Shown here: positions 1 through 7,294 of the stretch, piece by piece
Numbering within the stretch: the stretch's first letter is position 1
Layout of the letters: each line of letters starts with the position of its first letter
Assembly: GCA_900549415.1 (NCBI GenBank)
Contig: URNX01000081.1
Coordinates: 1-8,192 of the forward strand
From: an uncultured bacterium
Lineage (GTDB): Bacteria; Verrucomicrobiota; Lentisphaeria; Victivallales; UBA1829
Reading direction: 5' to 3'
DNA length: 8,192 nucleotides
The notes under the pieces: model-generated
What the model was told of the DNA's origin: nothing
Seen by the model: only the letters and a program-made list of their open reading frames with translations
The model's database searches: none
Program-made: the position numbers and the translations under genes

Positions 1-71
1 TTTTTCAAGCAGAAGACGGCATACGAGATTCCGAAACGTGACTGGAGTTCAGACGTGTGCTCTTCCGATCT
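1..71. other. Illumina P7/TruSeq adapter with index (assembly contamination)
   Basis: This is synthetic library sequence, not genome. Bases 6-29 match the Illumina P7 primer (begins CAAGCAGAAG, ends ACGAGAT). Bases 30-37 (TCCGAAAC) sit where the index lies; the reverse complement GTTTCG+GA is what I remember as TruSeq index 21. Bases 38-71 match the TruSeq read-2 adapter (begins GTGACTGGAG, ends CTTCCGATCT). The five T at 1-5 fit poly-A base calls made when a read runs past the adapter, seen reverse-complemented. Any reading frame crossing base 72 carries adapter-encoded residues: the plus strand gives an N-terminal MCSSDL, and the minus strand gives the C-terminal IGRAHV of the regulator's frame. 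Both are familiar contamination strings in protein databases. Confidence 0.98.
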
Positions 72-72
72 T

Positions 73-858
73 TCCTTTTCTCTTCTTTCTCCAGACTTCG
101 GGAGTGACGCCTTCTGCGCGGCGGAAACTGCGGTGCAGATAATTTGCGCTCCGGAAGCCGCAAAGCTCTGCAATCCGGTTCACCGGAAGTTCGGAATTGA
201 GCAGAATTTCTTTCGCGCACTGCAGCCGGTATCCGCGCAGGCGTTCCGGGAAAGCCGCGCCGTCATCTTCCCGCAGAAGCTGTCCGGTGCGCGATTCCGA
301 GAGTCCGAGGTTTGCTGCAAGATCCCCGAGCGAAATTTCCGGATTGCGGAAATTATGTACAAACCAGAGATGAATCTGTTCTCTGCGTTTGCCCCGCGGA
401 CAGTTTTCGGGCAGACGCTCCAGTTCCCTCCCGATGGCGTCCGCGAAGAGTTTCCCGAAAAAGAGCAGTTCCTCTTCCTCCGGCGTTCCCGGGGGAGGGC
501 GGAGCGGCGGAATCCATTCGGTTTTTTCCCCCGAACGGAAAATTCCGAGAAACATTGCGCCTGCAAGACGCCGGAATTTGAACAGCGGAAAGACGTATTC
601 CAGGAATCCCGCGTGGCATTTTTTGCTGAACGGGAACCCGTTGCGGAGCAGCTCGAACACACGCCCCGTATCGCATTTCAGACACTCCGCATAGCGTTCC
701 GGACTGAACGACCGGACCGCTTCACAGTACGGATTTGTGTGGTGCAGCGGCAGAGTCTCCCTGCCGGCAAGTGCGGTCAGCTCTCCGCTGAAATCATGAA
801 AGCATAGACGGCAGTCCAGTTTTCGTTCGAAGAGTGCAATTTGTTTCAGAAAGTCCAT
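73..858 (-). CDS. AraC-family transcriptional regulator with PocR-like sensory domain, 3' end truncated by adapter junction
   Basis: A DNA-binding regulator of about 262 genomic residues. Residues ~5-110 resemble the PocR ligand-binding domain: Cys45, Cys59, Cys62 and the CHAGF motif at 81-85 follow the family's conserved Cys/His pattern, and a hydrophobic PLF...GAMFLGIF stretch lies at 91-107. Residues ~158-257 are the paired helix-turn-helix AraC domain (first around 176-197, second around 225-257 with ELCGFRSANYLHRSFRR). The start ATG at 856-858 gives MDFLKQIALF and lies downstream of a good promoter. The natural stop is not present: the frame runs into adapter and only stops at 49-51, so residues 263-269 (KIGRAHV) are artefact, the first of them chimeric. 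The AraC domain looks nearly complete, so few residues should be missing. It is divergent from the FAD oxidoreductase, a usual arrangement for a regulator and its target. The ligand cannot be read from sequence. Confidence 0.88.
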
Positions 859-885
859 GACAGTTTCAAAATCCCCGTTTTTTAT

Positions 886-914
886 ACTGTAATTGCGGAA
901 ATGGAAATTGTCAA
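886..914 (-). promoter_or_regulatory. Candidate sigma70-type promoter of the PocR/AraC regulator
   Basis: On the minus strand there is a perfect -35 TTGACA (909-914), a 17-bp spacer and a -10 TACAGT (886-891, four of six consensus bases). The start codon at 858 lies about 27 bp downstream of the -10. Read by eye only. Confidence 0.55.
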
Positions 915-936
915 GTCCGGAAAGATGCAGTATTCG
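908..936 (+). promoter_or_regulatory. Weak candidate promoter of the FAD oxidoreductase, overlapping the divergent -35
   Basis: On the plus strand TTGTCA (908-913) is followed after 17 bp by TATTCG (931-936), a poor -10; TAATAA at 937-942 is another possibility. The -35 shares bases 909-913 with the opposite-strand TTGACA, so the two promoters would compete for polymerase. A weak -10 fits a promoter that needs an activator such as the adjacent AraC-type protein, but this is inference. Confidence 0.3.
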
Positions 937-968
937 TAATAAAACAACTCAAACGAAAGGAGTTTTTG

Positions 969-2276
969 ATGGAAACGGTCAATCTGAATCTTGAAATCCC
1001 GGTGAAATACTCGGCGGAAATCTGTGTGGTCGGGGCTGGTCCTGCCGGAATTGCGGCGGCGGTCACAGCCGCACGGCGCGGACGCAAAGTCATTCTGCTG
1101 GATGCCCATACGATGGCGGGCGGCATGAGCACCGCCGCGATGGTTCCCTGTTTCATGCCGTTCACCGACGGCGTCAATTTCCTGCCCGGCGGATTCGGCA
1201 GGGAGATTATCCGCAGTTTGAATCCGGAGGGAGGGGCGCGTATCCGGGCGGAGGAACTCAAGCGCCTTTATGAAAAACTTTTGACGGAGTCGGGTGTCGA
1301 AGTCCTCTATTACTGCCGTCTTGCCACAGTTCAGAAGGAGGAAAAACGTCTGCGGTGCGCGGTCTTTGCCGGTCCCGGCGGACTCTTTGCCGTTGCCGCA
1401 TCCTGTTTCATTGACGGCACGGGAGACGGCACGCTTGCCGTCTTTGCCGGAGCGGAATATGAGACGGGCGACCCCGTCACGGGCGATGTCATGCCGTCCA
1501 CGCTCTGTTCTCTCTGGGCGGGAATTGATGACGGCGCGTTCCGGAAGGGCGGCGCGTTCAGCCACAACGATGAAAAGATGCCCGCGCTTCTGGAGGCGGC
1601 GTTCCGTTCCGGAGAACTTTCCGTGGAGGATTATCACCACACCGGGATTTTTCCGACCAGTGAGTGTGCGGAAACCGGAAACATCACGCATGTCTTTGAC
1701 ATCGATTCCTCCGACGAGCGCTCCCTGACGGACGGGCTTATCCGGAACCGCCGCCTGCTCAAGGAGTATGAGAATTTCTATCGCAGACATATCGACGGTT
1801 TTTCCCATGCGGAGATCGTCTCTTCCGGTTCTCTGCTCGGCGTCCGTGAATCGCGCCGGATCAAATGCGAATACATGTTGACCCGTGCAGACTACGAGGC
1901 GCGCCGTTCGTTTGAGGATGAAATCGGACGCTACTGTTGTCCCGCCGATATTCATCCTTCGCATCAGGGACGCGCGGAGATTGAGGCGCACAAGAAACTC
2001 TATTCCGGTTCCGCTTACAAAAAAGGCGAGAGCTACGGCATCCCCTACCGCTCGCTTCTTCCGCTCGGACAGCGCGAGATGCTGGTTTGCGGACGCTGCA
2101 TCGGTGCTGACCGTCACATGTTTTCTTCCGTGCGTATGATTCCTGCGTGTTACATCACGGGGCAGGCCGCCGGCTGTGCCGCCGCACTTGCGGTTGAACA
2201 CGGTGTTTCCCCCTGCGGGATCGACTGCACGGAATTGCGTGCGGAACTGAAGAAGCTCGGCGCGTATTTCAAATGA
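969..2276 (+). CDS. FAD-dependent oxidoreductase (FAD_oxidored-like family), cytoplasmic
   Basis: A 435-residue flavoprotein oxidoreductase of unknown substrate. An N-terminal Rossmann fold binds the ADP part of FAD: GAGPAG at residues 22-27 and the strand-2 acid at Asp45 (VILLDAH). A second nucleotide-contact motif, IDGTGDGTLA, is at 148-157. The C-terminal part has YGIPYRSLLP (356-365), CGRCIGAD (374-381) and ITGQAAGCAAALA (396-408), the pattern of the FAD_oxidored family (PF12831 type) common in Lentisphaerota and Planctomycetota polysaccharide regions. No signal peptide or membrane helix is visible, so it should be cytoplasmic; length fits the family. The start is ATG 969, placed six bases after AAAGGAG (956-962); a TTG three bases upstream would also be in frame but has worse spacing. 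Its stop lies one base from that of the convergent sensor. The family is clear; the exact reaction is not. Confidence 0.9.
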   Translation: METVNLNLEIPVKYSAEICVVGAGPAGIAAAVTAARRGRKVILLDAHTMAGGMSTAAMVPCFMPFTDGVNFLPGGFGREIIRSLNPEGGARIRAEELKRLYEKLLTESGVEVLYYCRLATVQKEEKRLRCAVFAGPGGLFAVAASCFIDGTGDGTLAVFAGAEYETGDPVTGDVMPSTLCSLWAGIDDGAFRKGGAFSHNDEKMPALLEAAFRSGELSVEDYHHTGIFPTSECAETGNITHVFDIDSSDERSLTDGLIRNRRLLKEYENFYRRHIDGFSHAEIVSSGSLLGVRESRRIKCEYMLTRADYEARRSFEDEIGRYCCPADIHPSHQGRAEIEAHKKLYSGSAYKKGESYGIPYRSLLPLGQREMLVCGRCIGADRHMFSSVRMIPACYITGQAAGCAAALAVEHGVSPCGIDCTELRAELKKLGAYFK

Positions 2277-2277
2277 T

Positions 2278-4692
2278 TTATTTCCGGAAGCGCTCCGTTG
2301 CCAGCTGAAAGAGCTTGACAATGGAGTCGAGCATGTGAATGTCGCTGTCGGTGAAATTCTTGATGCTCCGGACGTAATCGATTCCGACGAATCCGTAGAG
2401 TTTCCCTTTGATCCGGATGCTTTCCGCGATGATGGATCGGATTTCAAAATCGTGCAGAATCTGTGCGCGTTTCCGGTACTCCGGCGTGAGTTCGTTGAAG
2501 TCTGAAATGAGAATAGGCGTTTCGCTCCGGAGCTGTTCCTTCCATTCCGGAATATCCGGAATCTGAAGCAGTTTTTGTGCATGGCGGATTGCGCGGATGC
2601 CGTTGTTGACCCATTCGAATTCGCAGACGGCGCCGGTGAGCGTATCGTCGGTGAAACGGTAGATGTAACAGCGGTCGGCTCCGGAATGACGGCCGATGAT
2701 GTCGAGCATGTCCATGACGGCGGAATTGAAATCGGAGGCTGTTGCGATGCGCGCGAGCGATTCGTTGACGATCCGTTCCGCCTTCAGCGCGTCATCCAGC
2801 CGTTCGATGGTCGCCTTCTGCTGCTGTTCGAGTTCAAACTGACGGGTGATGTCAATGCCGAAACCGATCAGCAGCTTGCGTCCGTTGGAGAGGGAAAAAG
2901 TGCTTTTCACCGTGCGGATTTCATGTCGCTTCCCGTTCCGTCCGATCAGCGGTTCACGGAGTTCGGAGTGTTCCCCGGATTTTACCAGAGTTTCATCGGT
3001 GTCGCGGTAGAGCTGGACCAGTTCGGGCGAATGGAAAAAGATCTCTTCATCGGTTGCTCCGAGAATGCTGTTTTTGGAAACTCCGATTTTATCCGCGAAC
3101 TGCTGGTTTGCGATGATGTAGCGGTAGTGGTCGCTGATGTCCTTGACGAAGAAACAGCCGGGCAGATTGTCGATCAGCGAATCCAGCAGCGCAAGATTGC
3201 CGCGGCAGCGCATTTCGTCGCGCCTTGCTTCGGAAATATCCTGAATGAGACCGAAGAATTCATATTTCCCTGAAGGGTTCAGAATTTTCCGGACGCGCAT
3301 TTCGAACCAGTTTTTTGCTCCTGGAGTTCCCGCCGCATAAGTGATCTGTTCGGAATCGCTTTCGCCGCGCTGCAGACGGCCCCACATCTCCCGGTAAGCC
3401 TGCGTGAATTCGGGGAGCAGCCACATTTCCGGAGGCACCGGGCGGCCCTCCTGTTCCGGCCAGAAATGCGGGTTGGCGACGGTCTGATAAGCCTGTCCTT
3501 CCATGTCCCAGCGGAACGTTACGACACGCGCCATTTCGGAAGCGACCCGCAGCATCGCCGCGAGCCGCTTTTCCTGCAGGCGGCATTTGAGCAGATATGC
3601 GATCCAGAGGATCAGCAGGAGTATGCAGCCGAACCCCGCGACGAGCGCCGCGTTGAAATTGCGTTCGAGCGCAGTCTGCGGCGCGTCCACGAGTTCCGTT
3701 CCCGACGGAATGCTTGTTGCCGGGATGTTGAACTGTTTGACCGCCTTGTGCGTCAGAACCGTGCGGATGGGACCCTGCTGGACCGGAAGCGCGGACGCCT
3801 GGGTTCCGGACAACAGCAACTGCGCCATCTTTCCCGCCTGAAGACCCTGATAGTACCCCAGATTTGTGACACCTCCGGCGGCGCCGTCGCGGATGTAATA
3901 GTGATATTTGCCGATGACAGGTCCCGGAGCGATGCTGCCGAGATATTGCAGAACCCGGTTCCCACCGCCCAGTTTTCTGTCTTTTACGGAACTCCAGGAA
4001 CTGAACAGAACAACCGTGTCCGGCGGCTGGGCGGCGACGATCCCGAGCATTTCATCGGTGGAATAGTGTTTCCCCGAGATGAGGCGGACGGGAACGGGCA
4101 TGTTTTTTTTGCGTTCCGTGAGCATTTCCTGGAAATCGCGGACCTGTTCTTCGCCCGCCGCGCCCGCCTCGGCAATGAGAATGATGTGTTTCATGTTCGG
4201 GAATATCTGTGCGGCGAACAGTGCATTCTGATACCAGAGGTTGCGCGTTTCGATTCCGGTCACGTTTGCTTTTCCCGTGAGCTTCAGCGCAAGCGGTCCG
4301 TGATAGGAGGATACGAGTACTGGTGTATCGGCGGGGAGGGGAAGCGTTCCGTCGAGAAACAGATCCACGGCCGCATTGTTGCAGAGAATGATGAGATCAT
4401 ACTTTTCATTCAGCTTTTTGCGGAGCGCCTGCACATCAGCGGACGACGGTCTGTTGCTGAGATAGTACCGCACCCCGATTTCGTACTCTTCGCTGTGGAA
4501 CATCAGTTCCTGGTCGTTGAGATATTGCTTGATGCCGCTGTCGATGTTCCGTGAAAACGGATCGGCGGACGAGTTGGAGTTGATTTGCAGAATGCGGTAA
4601 CTCTTCTCTTCCGGTTTTGCCTGTTCCGCAAATCCCGGAAGATTCCAGATGAAGATGATGAGGCAGATGATGATTTTGCCTGTTTTTTTCAT
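2278..4692 (-). CDS. Membrane sensor protein: periplasmic ABC_sub_bind-like domain, TM, PAS-PAS-GAF, no output domain
   Basis: An 804-residue signalling protein. Residues 1-22 form a signal peptide (KK, hydrophobic core, likely cleavage after GFA). Residues ~31-335 look like the ABC_sub_bind periplasmic domain found on some sensor kinases: ILQINSN near the start, VTGIETRNLW at 144-153, and FPNMKHIILIAEAG at 164-177. One membrane helix spans ~347-368. The cytoplasmic part has a PAS-like domain (~378-487, ending FGLIQDISEARR), a second PAS (~500-616, NLPGCFFVKDIS to FGIDITRQ), a short coiled segment (~618-640) and a GAF domain (~641-800, DRCYIYRF, YGFVGIDY). The protein stops directly after GAF: no HisKA/HATPase, GGDEF, EAL, phosphatase or DNA-binding motif is seen. 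It may be a truncated kinase or signal through a partner. Start ATG at 4690-4692, with a G-rich weak SD (4701-4705) eight bases upstream. Ligand unknown. Confidence 0.85.
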   Translation of the reverse strand: MKKTGKIIICLIIFIWNLPGFAEQAKPEEKSYRILQINSNSSADPFSRNIDSGIKQYLNDQELMFHSEEYEIGVRYYLSNRPSSADVQALRKKLNEKYDLIILCNNAAVDLFLDGTLPLPADTPVLVSSYHGPLALKLTGKANVTGIETRNLWYQNALFAAQIFPNMKHIILIAEAGAAGEEQVRDFQEMLTERKKNMPVPVRLISGKHYSTDEMLGIVAAQPPDTVVLFSSWSSVKDRKLGGGNRVLQYLGSIAPGPVIGKYHYYIRDGAAGGVTNLGYYQGLQAGKMAQLLLSGTQASALPVQQGPIRTVLTHKAVKQFNIPATSIPSGTELVDAPQTALERNFNAALVAGFGCILLLILWIAYLLKCRLQEKRLAAMLRVASEMARVVTFRWDMEGQAYQTVANPHFWPEQEGRPVPPEMWLLPEFTQAYREMWGRLQRGESDSEQITYAAGTPGAKNWFEMRVRKILNPSGKYEFFGLIQDISEARRDEMRCRGNLALLDSLIDNLPGCFFVKDISDHYRYIIANQQFADKIGVSKNSILGATDEEIFFHSPELVQLYRDTDETLVKSGEHSELREPLIGRNGKRHEIRTVKSTFSLSNGRKLLIGFGIDITRQFELEQQQKATIERLDDALKAERIVNESLARIATASDFNSAVMDMLDIIGRHSGADRCYIYRFTDDTLTGAVCEFEWVNNGIRAIRHAQKLLQIPDIPEWKEQLRSETPILISDFNELTPEYRKRAQILHDFEIRSIIAESIRIKGKLYGFVGIDYVRSIKNFTDSDIHMLDSIVKLFQLATERFRK

Positions 4693-4749
4693 GTTATGTT
4701 CCCCCAGTTCAGCTCTTTGATTCTGAACATAAAATCCCTCTGATAAGGA

Positions 4750-4777
4750 AATATAGCTCCGGAATGAAATCTGTCAA
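4750..4777 (-). promoter_or_regulatory. Strong candidate sigma70-type promoter of the sensor gene
   Basis: On the minus strand a perfect -35 TTGACA (4772-4777) is followed by a 16-bp spacer and -10 TATATT (4750-4755, five of six consensus bases). The presumed transcript begins near 4743, giving a leader of about 50 bases before the ATG at 4692. Confidence 0.6.
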
Positions 4778-4867
4778 GAGCTGAAAAAGAATTTTTTTGT
4801 TTTGTCTCTCTCCGCTTCCCCCTTGTTTTTTACGAAAATGTTTAAAGAATACTTGCGAAGTAGTTTA

Positions 4868-4894
4868 TTTTTGAGGCTTGTTTACGCTCAAAAA
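4868..4894. promoter_or_regulatory. Inverted repeat with 8-bp arms in the sensor/cysK intergenic region
   Basis: The left arm TTTTTGAG (4868-4875) is exactly complementary to the right arm CTCAAAAA (4887-4894) around an 11-base centre. It is not followed by a T-run in either direction as an intrinsic terminator would be, so it is more likely an operator-like site, or chance in AT-rich DNA. It lies upstream of both divergent promoters. Confidence 0.3.
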
Positions 4895-4949
4895 ATGGTT
4901 GGAAATCGGTTTTCTTGAAAAAATAATACTAAAAAAGAGAAGTTTTCGC

Positions 4950-4977
4950 TTGCATTTTTCAGAAAGTGGCGTATATT
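4950..4977 (+). promoter_or_regulatory. Candidate promoter of the cysK-metY operon
   Basis: TTGCAT (4950-4955) and TATATT (4972-4977, five of six consensus bases) are 16 bp apart on the plus strand. Transcription would start near 4984, giving a leader of about 40 bases, too short for a riboswitch. The -35 is weak. A perfect 10-bp palindrome, TGTCATGACA (4980-4989), covers the presumed start site and could be an operator. Confidence 0.5.
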
Positions 4978-5024
4978 AATGTCATGACAACCAAACAGGT
5001 AGACTTTAAGAAGGAGAAATGACA

Positions 5025-5951
5025 ATGTCTGAAAAGATTTACAGCACAATTCTCGAAAAGGTCGGCAACACTCCGCTTGTCCGGATTAACAAGCTGAACA
5101 AGGGCGGCGCCGAGGTTCTGGTAAAAGTCGAATATTTCAACCCCGCCGGAAGTGTCAAGGACCGTATTGCGATCGGAATGATCGAGGATGCGGAAAAAAA
5201 CGGCAAAATCGCTCCGGGCGCACTTATCATCGAACCCACCAGCGGCAACACCGGTATCGGACTCGCTCTTGTCGCCGCGGTCAAAGGCTACAAACTGATT
5301 CTCACCATGCCCGATACCATGAGTGTGGAACGCCGCAAACTTCTCGCCGCCTACGGTGCGGAACTCGTTCTGACCGAAGGTGCAAAAGGCATGAAAGGTG
5401 CAATTGAGAAGGCCGAGGAACTGCAGAAGTCCCATCCGGGTTCCTTCATTCCGCAGCAGTTCGCCAATCCCGCGAATCCGGAATATCACAGACACACCAC
5501 TGCCGAGGAGATCTGGAAGGATACCGACGGCAAAGTCGATGCGTTTGTCGCCGGAGTCGGAACGGGCGGAACGCTGACCGGCGTCGGTTCGGTCCTGAAA
5601 GCCCGCAACCCGAATGTGAAGCTTGTTGCGGTTGAGCCGTTTGATTCCCCGGTGATCTCCGGCGGAAAGCCCGGTCCCCACAAACTGCAGGGTATCGGAG
5701 CGGGATTCATTCCCTCGGTTCTCGATACAAAGATCATCGATGAGGTCTTCAAAGTCAAATCCGAGGAAGCCGGTGACACCGCCCGTGCCGCCGCCACGCA
5801 GGAAGGACTCCTGATCGGCATCAGCTCCGGCGCCGCGCTTTTCGCCGCACTCGAACTGAGCAAGCGTCCGGAATACGCTGGAAAACGCATCATCGCGCTT
5901 CTTCCCGATACCGGCGAACGCTACCTCTCCAGCTGGCTTTTCAACAACTGA
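5025..5951 (+). CDS. cysK: Cysteine synthase (O-acetylserine sulfhydrylase)
   Basis: A PLP enzyme that joins sulfide to O-acetylserine, giving cysteine and acetate in the cytoplasm. The 308-residue product has all family hallmarks: GNTPLVRI at 14-21, the PLP lysine Lys45 in NPAGSVKDR, the substrate-binding TSGNTGIGLA loop, the phosphate-cradling GVGTGGTLTG loop, HKLQGIGAGFIP, SSGAALFAA, and the typical C-terminal PDTGERYLSSWLF. Length is usual for CysK, with no extra cystathionine beta-synthase domains. I prefer ATG 5025 (MSEKIYS): it is eight bases after AAGGAG (5011-5016), whereas the in-frame ATG at 5019 is only two bases away. It leads a two-gene operon with metY, 36 bp downstream. No cysE is in view. 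A closely related PLP enzyme with another acceptor is possible but less likely. Confidence 0.95.
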   Translation: MSEKIYSTILEKVGNTPLVRINKLNKGGAEVLVKVEYFNPAGSVKDRIAIGMIEDAEKNGKIAPGALIIEPTSGNTGIGLALVAAVKGYKLILTMPDTMSVERRKLLAAYGAELVLTEGAKGMKGAIEKAEELQKSHPGSFIPQQFANPANPEYHRHTTAEEIWKDTDGKVDAFVAGVGTGGTLTGVGSVLKARNPNVKLVAVEPFDSPVISGGKPGPHKLQGIGAGFIPSVLDTKIIDEVFKVKSEEAGDTARAAATQEGLLIGISSGAALFAALELSKRPEYAGKRIIALLPDTGERYLSSWLFNN

Positions 5952-5987
5952 TTCAACACGACGGAATTTACACAGGAGATTTCCCCT

Positions 5988-7277
5988 ATGAGCAAACGCA
6001 AATACCATATTGAAACACTCGCTCTTCACGCCGGACAGGAACCCGATCCCTCCACGCTTGCCCGCGCGGTTCCGGTTTATCGCACAACGGCGTTCAATTT
6101 CAAAAGCTCCAAACATGGCGCCGACCTCTTCGCTCTGCGCGAATCCGGCAACATCTACGGCCGCCTGATGAACCCGACCAACGATGTGCTTGAAAAACGT
6201 CTGGCTCAGCTCGACGGCGGCGCAGCCGCTCTTACGCTCTCCAGCGGAACCGCGGCGATCTATTTTGCTGTCACCAACATCCTGAAACAGGGCGATGAGC
6301 TTGTCTCCGCAAACAATCTTTACGGAGGAACTTTTACTCAGTTCGATGCGATTCTCCCTCAGCAGGGCATCCATGTCCGTTTCGCTCCGGTGAATGATTT
6401 TGCCGCAACCGAAGCTGCAATCAATGAGAAAACCCGCGCAATCTACATTGAAGCCGTCGGCAATCCCGTGCTCGACGTTGCCGATATTGAGCAGTATGCG
6501 GCTATCGCGAAGAAACATCACCTTCCGCTGATTGTTGACGCCACCTTCACGCCTCCGACGCTGCTGCGTCCGATTGAACATGGCGCAAATATCGTCATCC
6601 ATTCGCTCTCGAAGTGGATCGGCGGACACGGCACGGGCATCGGCGGCGTGGTGATCGATGCCGGAAACTTTGACTGGACCGACCCGAAGTTTGCGCTTTA
6701 CAATGAGCCTGACCGCGGCTATCACGGTCTCCGTTTCGCGCATGACCTCGGACCGCTGAATCCGCTGGCGTTCATCCTGCGTCTGCGCACCGTCGGACTG
6801 CGCAATCAGGGTCCGACTCTTGCCCCGGATGCCGCCTGGCTGTTCCTCCAGGGAACGGAATCGCTTCCGCTCCGCATGGAGCGTCACAGCTCGAATGCTC
6901 TGAAGGTCGCGGAATTCCTGAAAAATCATCCGAAAGTCGCATGGGTCCGTTATCCCGGGCTTCCCGGCGATCCCTCGCACGAGCTCGCGAAGAAGTATCT
7001 TCCGAACGGCGCGGGCGGAATGGTTGTCTTCGGTGTCAAAGGCGGCAGCGCGGAAGGCATCAAACTTGTGGACAATATCGAACTCTTCAGCATCATCGCG
7101 AATGTCGGCGACGCCAAGAGTCTGATCATTCACCCTGCGAGCACGACGCATTCGCAGCTCTCCGACGAGGATCAGCGCAAAGCCGGACTCACACCGGAGC
7201 TGGTGCGTCTCTCAATCGGTCTTGAGCACATCGACGATATTATCGGAGCTCTTGACGACGCTCTTGCGCTCATCTGA
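5988..7277 (+). CDS. metY: O-acetylhomoserine sulfhydrylase (O-acetylhomoserine aminocarboxypropyltransferase)
   Basis: A PLP enzyme of the Cys/Met metabolism family (fold type I) that makes homocysteine from O-acetylhomoserine and sulfide, a direct route to methionine. The 429-residue protein shows YGRLMNPT (57-64, contacting the PLP phosphate of the neighbouring subunit), SSGTAAI (85-91), the stacking tyrosine in NNLYGG (110-114), Asp184 in IVDATF, the PLP lysine Lys209 in HSLSKWIGGHG, the HPASTTHSQL loop (382-391), and Arg407 in VRLSIGLEH. The length and the roughly 60-residue insertion after the lysine (FDWTDP to LNPLAF) mark MetY rather than the shorter MetB/MetC. ATG 5988 follows AGGAG (5974-5978) by nine bases. 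It lies 36 bp after cysK with no terminator between, so one transcript should serve both sulfide-using enzymes. A strong hairpin terminator follows. Confidence 0.94.
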   Translation: MSKRKYHIETLALHAGQEPDPSTLARAVPVYRTTAFNFKSSKHGADLFALRESGNIYGRLMNPTNDVLEKRLAQLDGGAAALTLSSGTAAIYFAVTNILKQGDELVSANNLYGGTFTQFDAILPQQGIHVRFAPVNDFAATEAAINEKTRAIYIEAVGNPVLDVADIEQYAAIAKKHHLPLIVDATFTPPTLLRPIEHGANIVIHSLSKWIGGHGTGIGGVVIDAGNFDWTDPKFALYNEPDRGYHGLRFAHDLGPLNPLAFILRLRTVGLRNQGPTLAPDAAWLFLQGTESLPLRMERHSSNALKVAEFLKNHPKVAWVRYPGLPGDPSHELAKKYLPNGAGGMVVFGVKGGSAEGIKLVDNIELFSIIANVGDAKSLIIHPASTTHSQLSDEDQRKAGLTPELVRLSIGLEHIDDIIGALDDALALI

Positions 7278-7294
7278 TTCTGATTCTCTCCACG

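Larger units (their letters stand above)
4693..5024. other. 332-bp AT-rich divergent intergenic region between the sensor and cysK
   Basis: No coding sequence is supported here. It holds a promoter for each flanking gene, a 27-bp inverted repeat near its middle and a 10-bp palindrome at the presumed cysK start of transcription. I looked for SAM-I riboswitch and T-box motifs, expected choices upstream of sulfur amino acid genes, and saw neither. The stretch 4800-4860 is AT-rich without recognisable signals. Confidence 0.7.

Noticed and set aside
55..807. 250-residue plus-strand ORF opposite the AraC regulator
   Set aside because: It begins inside the adapter (MCSSDL artefact) and lies antisense to a well-supported regulator; no domain recognised.
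882..2582. 566-residue minus-strand ORF over the oxidoreductase
   Set aside because: An antisense shadow of a clear FAD enzyme gene caused by GC-rich codons; its product is low-complexity and shows no family motif.
3466..4554. 362-residue plus-strand ORF inside the sensor gene
   Set aside because: Antisense to the sensor, whose signal peptide, membrane helix and PAS/GAF domains are coherent; no SD or motif supports it.
5019..5024. Upstream ATG for cysK at 5019
   Set aside because: Only two bases from the SD; ATG 5025 has proper spacing and gives the family's usual N-terminus.
4778..5024. SAM riboswitch or T-box upstream of cysK-metY
   Set aside because: None of the conserved core motifs were seen, and the predicted leader is only about 40 bases.
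4959..7151. 730-residue minus-strand ORF spanning cysK and metY
   Set aside because: It covers two unmistakable PLP enzyme genes on the other strand plus their spacer; the product has no recognisable domain.
7275..7286. Tandem TGATTC repeat after metY
   Set aside because: Two copies of six bases, one overlapping the stop codon; too short to be meaningful.
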